Below are positions 1 to 9,500 of a DNA stretch of 64,000 nt, one piece after another. This stretch comes from Acanthochlamys bracteata (taxonomy: Eukaryota; Streptophyta; Magnoliopsida; Pandanales; Velloziaceae), in the NCBI GenBank assembly GCA_019914995.1, contig CM034130.1, positions 10,478,001 to 10,542,000 of the forward strand, in the 5' to 3' direction. Positions within the stretch are counted from its first letter, which is position 1. Every line of letters begins with the position of its first letter. The translations under genes and the position numbers were made by a program. The notes below the pieces were generated by a model. That model was given only the letters and a program-made list of their open reading frames with translations. It was not told where the DNA came from and did not search any database.

Positions 1-3000
1 AACAAATGGCCATAAGGGAGCGGGCATTTTCTATTATTACTGGTGTATTTAAAAGGCACGGAGCTACGGCCTTGGACACACCTGTCTTTGAATTGCGAGA
101 GACTCTCATGGGCAAGTACGGTGAAGACTCAAAACTTATCTATGACCTTGCTGACCAGGTATTTATTATGGCTTTTTTAGGTGGATAATAAACCGTATTG
201 TTATCCTTTTTCATTAACTGTGATTGTACCGGCATATATAAGCTTTACTGTCCTTGATTGGACTCCTGTGTTTCTGTACACTCTACATTACATAACCAGT
301 CAACCCTTGAGGTTGATGGGGGTATTGTCTTATCCATCTAGCAGTTTTATATATAGTTTCGTTTCTATTTCCTAATCCTGTATGCCCATAAGCTGTATAG
401 CAGATTAGCAGGAAATTGACCTTTTACCTTCTCTTTGGCAGGGTGGTGAAAAGTGTTCACTCCGATATGACCTAACTGTCCCCTTTGCTCGATATCTTGC
501 CATGAACAATCTCAGTGCACTGAAGAGGTATCAGATTGCTAAAGTGTACAGAAGAGACAACCCAGCTAAAGGGAGGTATCGGGAATTTTATCAATGTGAT
601 TTTGACATTGCTGGGCAGTATGAAGTCATGGAGGCTGATTTTGAAGTCATCAGGATATTAACAGAGTTGTTGGATGAATTAAGTATTGGTGATTATGAGG
701 TATAGTGTAATTATATGATGGCATATTTAATCTTTAGACAGACTTTGCTAATTAACCTGGAAAGTACCTGATGAGGTTATTGTCTTTATACTCTAATGTG
801 ACACAATTTTGCAAGGTATAGTTTGGAAGGAGTTCTTAATTCGTGGTGCAAAAAAATCATGTAGGCACAGTTGTAGAATGTTTTGGGAAATTATTTAGAT
901 TTTCAGTTTCTAATCTTCACCTTGGAACTTCCAAGACATTGCATATATTCGCATGTACTTTATCGCAGTAGGAGAAAGCTTGCCGTGTCTATATGTCATA
1001 GAAGTTGTATTTTTTCTTTCTGAGCTTACCTGCATAGTATAGTCTTTCCTTTTACTCCTGGATGAGCCTTGGTATTGATCAGTTCAATAACAAGTTTGTT
1101 TAATTTTTAATTATTATATGCAAAATCATCATTATACTCATTTCTATTTCTGCAGATTAAGTTGAACCATCGGAAGGTATTGGATGGGATGTTTGAAATA
1201 TGTGGTGTACCTCCAGAAAAATTCAGAACCGTCTGCTCAAGCATTGACAAACTAGACAAGCAAACGTTTGAGCAAGTTAAAAAGGAATTGGTGTGTCTGA
1301 AATTTCAGAATATGTAAAAAAAGATAGTGCTTTCTTATGTTAATTTTCATTCTGTTGACTATGCTTTTCTTTGGAATTGCTTTTCTTAACTGCCAAAACT
1401 TTCTATGTTCTCGTTCTCATAAAGATGGGTAATTTAATTGTGGTAGGTGGAAGAGAAAGGGTTAGCTATTGAAATAGCTGACAAGATTGGCTCCTTTGTG
1501 AATAAAAGAGGATCACCTCTTCAAATTTTGTCAGATTTGAAGAAAGAGGGAAGCTCATTTCTGGAAAATAGTTCTTCTTCAAGTGCTCTGAACCACTTGG
1601 AGATCTTATTTAACATTCTTGCCAAGGCAAGGTGTCTAGACAAAATTGTTTTTGACTTAAGCCTTGCGAGAGGCCTTGATTATTACACTGGTGTTATATT
1701 TGAAGCCGTCTTTAAGGGTGCTTCACAGGTAAACTAGGAACCTAGATGTTCATAACAATTATTTGTGATTCTTTTATCCTTTTAATGACAAAATCAATCA
1801 TTCAATGCATATCCTCTTTTCTAATAGTGGATATTGTCTCCATTTTTAGATTCTTTTCTTTCCTTTGATATGGCAAATAACCGGGCTTGTGTTTTGTATC
1901 TATTACACATATAGGTGGGAACAATTGCAGCCGGTGGGCGTTATGACAATCTGGTGGGAATGTTCAGTGGAAAGCAGGTTCTGGCAGTTGGAGTTAGCTT
2001 GGGGATTGAGCGGGTTTTTGCAATAATGGAGCAACTTGAAAAGCACAGTAGCCAGGTTGTCTTACTCTCTAAAATTCTTTGGAAATACAATCTAATTTGG
2101 CAGGACAAGTAATTTCATGATTGGTACTGTTTAACATAAACACGACTGAAGTAGAAGTTATTGTACCATGTAGATTTATTTTAAAACACCTAACTGTCTC
2201 TATGATCTCCTTAAATTACATAGAAGTGTCACTCATGAATCTTTTGGTATGGAAATGGGGATAATGGAAATGGTGATGGACTCTGGAAACAGTTGTGTGT
2301 TCTAGAGAACATAGAATTAACTAAGACTGTAGCATAATGATTTAAGAGAAGTTCAAATATATTATGTACCTTTTACTTGTATCCCTGCATAATAAAGCTT
2401 CTACTTCATATGTGTTTAATAGAGTGCCTAGACCTTACAAATTGTCACATAGTAGAGTATTTCACTCTTTCACTGACTTAGTATTTTAAAGTTCTTAGAG
2501 ACAACAAAATTCCAGGTTTAGGGGGTAGTAGTGGGTCATTCTGTTAGACCGCTCTGGTTTGGCACAATGAAGGTTTATATCTAGCTGTATATATATGCAG
2601 CTAAAAGTACAACATATCATTATGCTCTGAAATTTTTCAGTCCTGTATATTATGAAATCAAGGCATTTCACTACATTGAATCCAAACCAAGCAACAGTAA
2701 GATATAACGCAAAACTGTAAGTAGTTTCAATTTTGAAGATTGGAAGACCTAGGAAACTTCTACGGCAAAGTTTCTTATTTACATCGTTCATCGTTTCCAG
2801 AGCCATTTGCTCCTCCTGTTATTGATTTTGGCGTTTTGCAGGTTATCCGCCCTACGGAAACACAAGTTCTTGTTGCTATTTTGGGGAAAGATGTCGCCTT
2901 GGCAGCAGAGCTGGTCAGTCAACTCTGGGATGCAAGAATCAAAGCTGAACTCAGTTTAAACAAAAGGATCATGAATCACATAAACCGTGCAAAACAAGCT

Positions 3001-3144
3001 GGAATTCCTTGGATGGTAATTGTGGGTGAATCAGAACTCAGCAGTGGTATCTTCAAACTAAAGAACATAGACGCCAACAAAGAAGAACAAATTTCTAGGG
3101 ATAGGCTTGTGGAGGAGTTGCAAAGTAGGTTAAGTATGTACTGA
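1..3144 (+). CDS. Histidyl-tRNA synthetase, cytosolic type (5' end outside window)
   Basis: Class II aminoacyl-tRNA synthetase that charges tRNA-His. Six exons are visible: 1-158, 442-699, 1156-1290, 1447-1728, 1915-2055 and 2842-3144, all joining in frame at GT-AG sites. The translation shows motif 2 ([20 protein letters not shown]), the HisA-type motif [10 protein letters not shown], motif 3 region [11 protein letters not shown] followed by [10 protein letters not shown], and a last exon matching the anticodon-binding domain ([12 protein letters not shown], then [10 protein letters not shown]). It resembles the cytosolic Arabidopsis enzyme as I recall it. The N-terminal part, with any targeting or WHEP-like region and motif 1, lies upstream of the window. 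The ATG at position 6 is internal, not the start: its codon is preceded in frame by coding sequence. The protein ends at a TGA (3142-3144). A possible poly(A) signal AATAAA lies at 3456-3461. Confidence 0.95.
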
Positions 3145-4072
3145 AATAGTAATTCGACGTTATTTTTCGCGGGTTGTTTCAGATTTTGCGCTGCAACTTT
3201 AACCAATTGAATCTACCTGCTTACTTATATCAGCCCAAAATGGTGTTACCAACCAAAGTGAAATTCATCCTTCCATTTGCTTTCGCTTTCAGGTTCATTA
3301 CCTAGCAAAGTTTTCAATATGTGAGAAAGGTATCAGCAGTTGTTCAGCAGCTATATATACAATTTTGTATTTAGTTTGCTCTTCTGGTTTGTACATTAAG
3401 GTGACAGTTCTGATCTGGCAAACATGGACCAAAAGCAAACTGATTCGAGTTTGCAAATAAATTTTCTGTGGATGGATCCGTTATGATCCACTGTGACAAG
3501 TATTGATTTAGACGATCTGTCCATCCGGATCAACTCGGAATGTTACAAAAAATAAATAATAAAAGCCTAACTAGCTAAGATTATCTATCCGGCTGGATTC
3601 TTAAAATCTAAATTTCTAATTCGATTTCATTCTACTTCTCCAGTTCTTCGACGAGCTCTCCCTCTCTAGCTCTCTGCTGTCTGTCACTCTGCTCTTCACT
3701 CTCTACTCTTCGGCTTTGCTACTTAGCTTGGTTTTGTTTGTGGGCAGCGGAGGAGGAAGAGGAAGGTGGCGGAGAGCGGTGGAAGCAGCGATAGTAGAGA
3801 CGTGAGGTGATTGTTATTATTGTTGTTTTTTAATATTGTTGTCGCTGTGATTGTTATTATTATTATTTCGAAAAATAACGTTGACCTGACGAGTGGATCC
3901 ACCAATCTGTCTGCTCAATTCGATAACCGTCGATCCGAATAGTTTTTCGGACATGCCCGGTTCGGTTCCGATAAATATGATTATAAATTAAATCATTTTT
4001 TATCAATGAGCTCCTCCTTGCCAACCACGGCTGCACCCCTTCACTATCCTTCCTTATTCTCAAAATCGCTAA
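3145..4072. other. Intergenic: 3' flank of the synthetase gene
   Basis: No credible coding region. The first 300 bases are probably 3' UTR. Around 3650-3720 is CT-rich sequence, and 3795-3870 is rich in GTTATT/TTATTATT-type simple sequence. Short open frames on both strands have no recognisable domain. Confidence 0.6.
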
Positions 4073-4622
4073 GAGGTTTGTTTCAAATACATCAGATTTT
4101 ATTTTTTTCTCTCCAAATTTTAAGTTCGATCACTTCACTGTGTTTTAATTGTTATTCCAAATTTCATTTTTACTTTCACACTAAATTTTATTTTTATCAA
4201 AATTAACTTCAAATTTTATGTTATTTATTTTAAATATTATTTCGAACTCTGTTTTCATCAAACTTCACTTCTCGTCAAACTCTCTTTGGCGTGTTTCAAA
4301 TGCCCGTAACTCCACTTTCTCCTGCCAGATTTTGAGTTCCTAACAGTTCACATGTTTCAATTACATAAGGAACTCAGAACTCTATTTCCACATACGGAAC
4401 TTCAGTTTTAATTTTTTTATTTGCACACTTCCTAATACAACTATATCTTTTAATTTTCAACACACTTCCAAAATCTATTAAAACACAAATACTGAACTCC
4501 ACTTCCACTTCATTTTTCAAGAAATTTTACTTCCTATTTTTTACTTTCACGAAACTCAATTACGGGCATTTGAAACACGCCCTTTTTACGAAATTCAGTT
4601 TCACGAACGTGCTTAACATGCC
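4073..4622. mobile_element. MITE-like element carrying a nested second MITE
   Basis: The outer element starts near GGTTTGTTTCAAATACATCAG and is closely similar to sequence at 38400-38665, including the phrases around TTATCAAAATTAACTTCAAATTT and CGAACT. It is interrupted at 4288 by a second element that ends at 4581, after which the outer sequence resumes (TTTTACGAAATTCAGTTTC). No protein is encoded. The right edge near 4622 abuts the viral insertion and is approximate. Confidence 0.6.
4288..4581. mobile_element. MITE with perfect 22-bp terminal inverted repeats
   Basis: Left terminus 4288-4309 begins GGCGTGTTTCAAATGCCC; the right terminus 4560-4581 is its exact reverse complement over 22 bases. 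The 294-bp element is flanked on both sides by CTTT (4284-4287 and 4582-4585), a plausible short target duplication. The interior is AT-rich and non-coding. Similar GTGTTTCAAA-type termini recur at 38.4, 51.9, 52.3 and 58.8 kb. Confidence 0.75.
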
Positions 4623-4646
4623 TTAAACATAGAACGAAATGGATCC

Positions 4647-5045
4647 TTATTTAGCAAATCTCATATTAGTAGTCTGATTTTGCAAAAGGCCATCGTTACA
4701 GTCATGATTTTCTCTAACAAAAGTTTGTTCTGCAGGTAATGTATATTCAGTACTATGGCCACAATTTGTCTTAAAACTAATTTTTGTTCCTAGTGGAATA
4801 GTAATAGTGTATGTATATGTTTCTCCATTCATCTGGGTAGCTACTAAGGGGATTTTAGCTTTGCGAAAATAGTTTTCGGGAATTATGTCTGGTATAAATA
4901 TAGTATTAGTACATCCTGTATCAATCATAGCTAGAGTCTCAACTTCATAATGTGCTATTCTTACTTTACACATGACTTTTAAAGTTCCTATGTCTTTGTA
5001 GTTGTTACATACAAGAATAGGTTCAACTAAATTTAGGTTTGTTAC
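4647..5045 (-). pseudogene. Endogenous virus aspartic protease region
   Basis: In frame with the preceding capsid segment after one TAA. It carries the retropepsin active-site signature AMIDTGCT, followed by NTIFIPDIIP and a beta-rich segment (TYTITIPLGTKISFKTNCG), as expected for the protease of caulimovirid polyproteins. The frame ends at a stop at 4647-4649. No reverse transcriptase follows: the sequence passes into MITE DNA within tens of bases, so the enzymatic 3' half was lost or never inserted. Confidence 0.75.
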
Positions 5046-6582
5046 TTATTCTGCAGAATACTCAGGGATTGGTTCTGGAATGTTAGGTTGAAATCTAAAT
5101 TCTTCCTGTGATTTGCTACATTCAGGTATATCTAAATCTAAAGTTGTTTCTAGTTTACTTATTTTTCTAGTTAGTTTAAACATCTGTTTTTCTAAATAAG
5201 TTACTCTAGATTCAAGGGTTTCTTTATATCTAGGGTAATTATCTTGTAATTTTAAACATTTTAAACATCCTTCTAAAAGACATAAATTACATCTAGCTCT
5301 ATTCATTATACTTGGAAACCAATGACAAATAAAACAGGGTGTACTATCTATTCCTTCATATTTTTTCCAATTATGAAGACATTCTTCATTCATGTATTCT
5401 AAAGGGTGACTTGAACTAAAATAAGGTTTTAACTCTTGAAATTCATCATCGGAAGAATAGTCTGAATCTAAATTAATTCCTGACATTTCTTGAATAAAAT
5501 CTTCATAATTTTCATCTCTATATTTTTCTTCTAATGATTCTATACTATAAATAGTTTCATCATCAAATAGTTCTGAGTCTATTTCTATTAGAGTTTCATT
5601 AACACATTCTAGTAAGTCTGTATTTTTATTATGTAAATTTTTTCGTTTAGGACCTGCATTACTTAAATGTTCTTCACTATTACATGCAAAATATTTTAAT
5701 TTTTTGCTATAATTTCTTTTAGGATTGAATCTTCTTACATTTTTATTTCGGTCTAAATAAGGTTTTTTCCTATTTGATCTTCGAAAATAATATCTCTTTT
5801 TAGAATAAGGTTATCTTCGTGGTTTTCTTTTAACTATAGTTTCTCTATAATCTTGATTAGGAACATACATATTATTACAGAATGCATACTGTCCTCGTTT
5901 TAATTGTCTAGTTGTCTGGATTTCAGTACATTTTTTAGTTAATACCTTTATTATATGGGTTACTCTTTGGGTGATAGTCCATTGTGTACAGGATTTTCTC
6001 TAACTGGTGCTAACTGATTCCATTCTCTCTCTATTTCTTTTCCTAAATCTCCAGGAAATTTTCTAAATAATCTTTTTCCGTATTCTTGGTCAAAATCGGC
6101 TCCTGTCTTTGTAATCATGTTAACATATTCATTACAAAATCTTTTAGCTTTACTAACATCTCTAAGTTGCATTTATTTTATATGCATTAATGCGTCTGCT
6201 TGCATAGAAATTAATCCTACATTAGGATCTTCTCCTATTACTAATTGATGTATTTGATTGACAAAATTATAAGGATTTGGTCCTAAATCTAAAAGTCTTT
6301 TATAACCAATAGGGTCTTGTCTTTTATAAATTTCTCATAATCCTCTTACAGATTCTCCTAAAAATACTTTTAAATATCGAAACGCTTCTTCTCCAGATGT
6401 ACAATCTTTCATATTTTTCCAAAACTTCCTACTACTAAATTTTTCCATACATCTATAATATGATTCCATAATTGTGGGTCATGTGCTGTAAGATTAAGAA
6501 TCTGTCCTTCTCCTATGGTCTGAAAATTTATTTTTTGTTCTAATGGAAATGGTTTGCCTTTAGATCTTAAATTTGTGAAATC
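5046..6582 (-). pseudogene. Endogenous virus capsid region with cysteine clusters, broken
   Basis: Capsid-like coding, in pieces. A segment at 6172-5960 (KAKRFCNEYVNMI, then FRKFPGDLGKEIEREW) resembles badnavirus coat protein. A basic Arg/Lys tract follows (about 5810-5700). Next is a zinc-knuckle position at 5693-5652 in which the first Cys is Tyr and the last is Gly, so the CX2CX4HX4C metal site is lost. From 5811 the frame is open to 5046 and contains CX2CX11CX2CX4CX2C at 5336-5256, the second cysteine cluster known from badnaviruses. Upstream, stops and shifts occur near 6460, 5940 and 5812. The region ends at a TAA (5046-5048), after which the protease continues in the same frame. Confidence 0.75.
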
Positions 6583-8097
6583 TTATTCTGCTAAAGCAAT
6601 ACTTCTTCTAGGTAAATTTTCATAACTATAACTAGATGCTTCTGTTGTTGGTTCAGATTTCTGGAATGGACTAATTGCAGATGCTGGGCTTGATTCTGTA
6701 GATTCCATAAGTTCAACTTGACTTATTTCGCTAAGTAAGTCTAATTTTTCTTTACTAAAATATTTAATTCTAAATGAATTATCTAATTCTTCTAATTTTT
6801 CTAATTCCATTTTTATGGGTGCTACTGCATCTAACAGTTTCTGTTTAATAGGCTGGATATATTCTTTAGTTACTTCACCACTTTTTATTTTTTGAACAAA
6901 TCTCTCTCTTATTTGCCATATTTCTAATCTTTTATCCCATAGTTCTCTAATTTTATCATGTCTTTCTTTTAATTTAAAATGAATACAATCTTCTGCTAAA
7001 TTTTCTTTACGAATATTTCTTTGACAATCATAATAAAAGTATTCATTGGTATCTAAATTCCAAGAAACTTCTAATCTTAATAAATCTTCAAAAGTTCTAA
7101 CTGTATCCATACTTGTTTCTGGGCATTCTATAACTATAGGATTTTCATAAATTGTTGTAAATTCATTCATGCATTCTTCTGCTTCATTATCTTTTAATGT
7201 TGAGACAGGATTATAATCAGTAAATCTAACACTTGTACTGTTTCTAGCATTTTTATATATCATACTAGTTTCTGGAATAAGAATGTTTGATTTTTGATGA
7301 AATTCATCAAGAATCCATTCTCGTCCAGCTAAAGTTGTAGGGTCTATCTTATTGGCTTTTATCATTTTAATTCCTTTAGAACTTACTAGCTGAGTAACAT
7401 CATCCATTTCTAATTTATATTTAATATCTTCATTATTTGTTAATCTTCCAATAAATCCTATTGAGAAAAATAAATTGCTACCGGCAGTCTTTGCTTCATA
7501 TCCTTTAGTCTCAATTCCTATCTTCAGATGTTGAACTCCTTTTGTAATACTAGTTAAAAAGTTTGGACAATAATAAAACATGTCTGCATTTTGAGACATA
7601 TCTACTTCTATAGTAGCTATTACTGCTTGTTCGGGGTCTGTCCATAAATCATTATAAACATAAAGTAATACTTTGGTTCCTAAATAACTTCTATCTAATC
7701 CTTTAACTCCTATAACTAATAATCCTAAATGTATAAAATTAAATTGAGAGTTTCGTAATATTTTATAAGCTTCTAGACTAATAACATCTAATATTACATT
7801 TTGTCCTCCTAAGCATTCTACTTCTTCTTCTCGTTTTCTAACAAAAAACTGAGTCTGATTTACAAAATTTTCTACCTTTCCTATATGATATAATTCTGTT
7901 GGTGATATAAGATCTAAACCATTTTGTCTAAAATGTTCTAAATTTTGTTCTGAATTTATAATTGAACCTACTTCAATTAAATGTTTTTTATTTCTACTAA
8001 ATATTTTACTTAAAAAGGTCTGTTTTGATTTTGGAACAATTTTTCCTGAACTTTGTTCTGCTAGTGTTTTAGAACTTCCACTAAAAGAGGTTGTCAT
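6583..8097 (-). pseudogene. Endogenous virus ORF3 N-terminal part: movement protein region, 504 codons
   Basis: Open from ATG at 8097 to TAA at 6583-6585. Residues about 95-260 look like a 30K-superfamily movement protein as found in caulimovirids: a hydrophobic strand-rich core with GLDRSYLGTKVLLYVYND and a later IEVDMSQNADMFYYCP, which precedes a conserved glycine-rich segment. Residues about 340-480 are highly charged and helical, the usual linker toward the capsid. In badnaviruses this would continue in one polyprotein; here a single TAA interrupts, and the same frame continues beyond it. I place it as the N-terminal part of ORF3 by its position after ORF2. Confidence 0.75.
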
Positions 8098-8113
8098 TTT
8101 ATAGAAATAAATT

Positions 8114-8401
8114 TTAATTCTTTGGATTGCTGTGGTCTTTCAAAAGACCGTTTAATTTATTAATATTAATATTATCAACTTTTTTAATAAGATCTTCTAA
8201 TTCTTTATCAAACTTACTCTTTTTTCTTTCTTCTAATAATAAATCTAATTTTGTATTTACTCGTATTAATAAACTTATTATAGTATTATTTTGTCTAATA
8301 ATAGTTTTATCTTGTGCAGGGGTAGGATCAAGTTTGCTAAATCCTTCCGCTGGAAATAAATATTTCTCAGTTTCTAATAAAGCCTCTTGATAATCTTTCA
8401 T
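8114..8401 (-). CDS. Endogenous virus ORF2, virion-associated-protein-like, 95 aa
   Basis: An open frame of 95 codons from ATG (8399-8401) to TAA, with the start overlapping the ORF1 stop as ATGA. The protein has a proline-containing N-terminal part (PAEGFSKLDPTPAQD), then a long charged heptad-like stretch (residues about 36-80) typical of the coiled coil in badnavirus/caulimovirus virion-associated proteins. ORF2 ends about 16 bases before the polyprotein ATG. The frame is intact, but the surrounding genome is dead and there is no reason to expect expression. Confidence 0.65.
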   Translation of the reverse strand: MKDYQEALLETEKYLFPAEGFSKLDPTPAQDKTIIRQNNTIISLLIRVNTKLDLLLEERKKSKFDKELEDLIKKVDNININKLNGLLKDHSNPKN

Positions 8402-9204
8402 AAAGAAAATGATTTTTTAAAGAGTTCTATTAATGTATCTAATTTTCTATCTAAACCTTGTAATTGTCTTTCTATAGTAGTTAAATTATTAGCTCTTTTA
8501 GAATAATGATGAACAATTTCAGAACTAAACTGGAATTGAGTTTTTATAAAGTCTAAATTTGTTCTTATAGTTTTTATGTCTAAGAATACAGATGATAAAT
8601 CACTATTAGAATTTCTTGCTAAAGAAAATTCAATATGGGTTAAAGATTTAAAATTAAATCTATTAAAGTATTTAATACAGGGTCTGAACTATGAAGTAAA
8701 TGTTTGAATTCACAATTCTTTTCGAAATTACACTTAAGCTTACACTTATCTAAAGTGATTGCTAGTCTTGAAGTATGAGAAATTTCTAAGTCTAAATAAT
8801 CAAATTTTTTCAGATCCACTATTATTTTCTTACTCAGTATTCTCTACTAAAGTAGCTTCAGCTAAGGTAAGGTTTTCAAATAAGTCTTCAAAGTTAACAA
8901 TATATTCTTCTCTAGCGGTTAAATATGGTCTTCCGTTTCTTTCACTAAGTACAAGAATAAGCTAGTATATTATTTGAATAGCTTCGTAATTTCTTCTTCT
9001 TTGTTCAAGATCTTCTATAGATATTAATTCTTGTAAAGGAAAATAAAAATTTCTTTCTAAAAATACTGCATCTTGATTAACTTCAGTAATTTGTTCTAAG
9101 TCAACTATTCTAAAGAATTTTTCTAAAATTACTCCTGTAGCGTGAATATGATGTTCGTTTAAAGGTAGAAATATAGTATGCTTTATTTTAATAGGTACTG
9201 TCAT
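8398..9204 (-). pseudogene. Endogenous virus ORF1, broken
   Basis: The frame opens at the ATG at 9204 and reads 80 codons (FPLQELISIEDLEQRR) to a TAG at 8962-8964. It stays open beyond that to a TAA near 8830, then shifts frame around 8830 and again near 8670. The last segment ends in a TGA at 8398-8400 that overlaps the ORF2 start in ATGA. The position matches the small first ORF of badnaviruses, whose product is poorly understood. The segment near 8760-8690 has closely spaced Cys residues. At least one in-frame stop and two frameshifts mean no full product. Confidence 0.65.
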
Positions 9205-9304
9205 AAAAAAATTATATAGTCTTTTTAGATTTACAAATCTATAAAAATTATAATTTCTATTACTAAATTTATTCTAACTTTTTCAAGTTAAAATTAAACG
9301 AAGT

Positions 9305-9322
9305 AATATGTCTCTGATATCA
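9305..9322 (-). other. Degenerate tRNA-Met primer-binding site of the endogenous virus
   Basis: The minus strand at 9322-9312 reads TGATATCAGAG, one mismatch from the TGGTATCAGAG used as minus-strand primer site by plant pararetroviruses. It lies about 100 bases upstream of viral ORF1, in the expected order. Confidence 0.5.
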
Positions 9323-9386
9323 AATTCTATTCGGTCGGGAGGAGAATATTTTTGCAATTCTATTCGGTCGGGAAGAGAATATTTTT
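9323..9386. repeat. Two 31-bp direct repeats upstream of the nucleosidase gene
   Basis: Copies at about 9323-9353 and 9356-9386 share ATTCTATTCGGTCGGGA and GAGAATATTTTT, with one mismatch (G/A). They sit between the viral primer site and the nucleosidase start, so they are candidate promoter or junction sequence. Confidence 0.7.
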
Positions 9387-9416
9387 TTTTTACAAAAAAT
9401 CCGAAAAAGTTGTAAT

Positions 9417-9465
9417 GTTTTTTTCCTATCCGAGTACAAGAAGTGTACTCGGATAGGAAAAAAAC
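9417..9465. repeat. Perfect 22-bp inverted repeat (hairpin), 5-nt loop
   Basis: Arms 9417-9438 and 9444-9465 are exact reverse complements (core CCTATCCGAGTACA) around the loop AGAAG. The right arm ends 35 bases before the nucleosidase ATG at 9501, so it may lie in the 5' UTR or core promoter. Confidence 0.9.
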
Positions 9466-9500
9466 AAAAAAAAAAAAAGTAGCATCTCTCTCTCTCTAGA

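Larger units (their letters stand above)
4640..9326 (-). mobile_element. Endogenous badnavirus-like pararetrovirus, partial and decayed
   Basis: Read on the minus strand, the order is a degenerate tRNA-Met primer site, ORF1, ORF2 overlapping ORF1 by ATGA, then a polyprotein frame with movement protein, capsid with basic tract and cysteine clusters, and aspartic protease. The reverse transcriptase/RNase H part and the promoter side of the genome are absent. The ORF1/ORF2 ATGA overlap and the CX2CX11CX2CX4CX2C cluster are badnavirus hallmarks; genus assignment is inference. Several stops and frameshifts break the frames, so it is a dead copy. The AT-rich codon use differs from the flanking plant genes. 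Edges are approximate: 4640 is where protease coding ends next to MITE sequence, and 9326 is just past the primer site. Confidence 0.85.

Noticed and set aside
3863..4206. Short frames on both strands near 3.9-4.2 kb
   Set aside because: Overlap simple repeats and MITE sequence; no protein signal.
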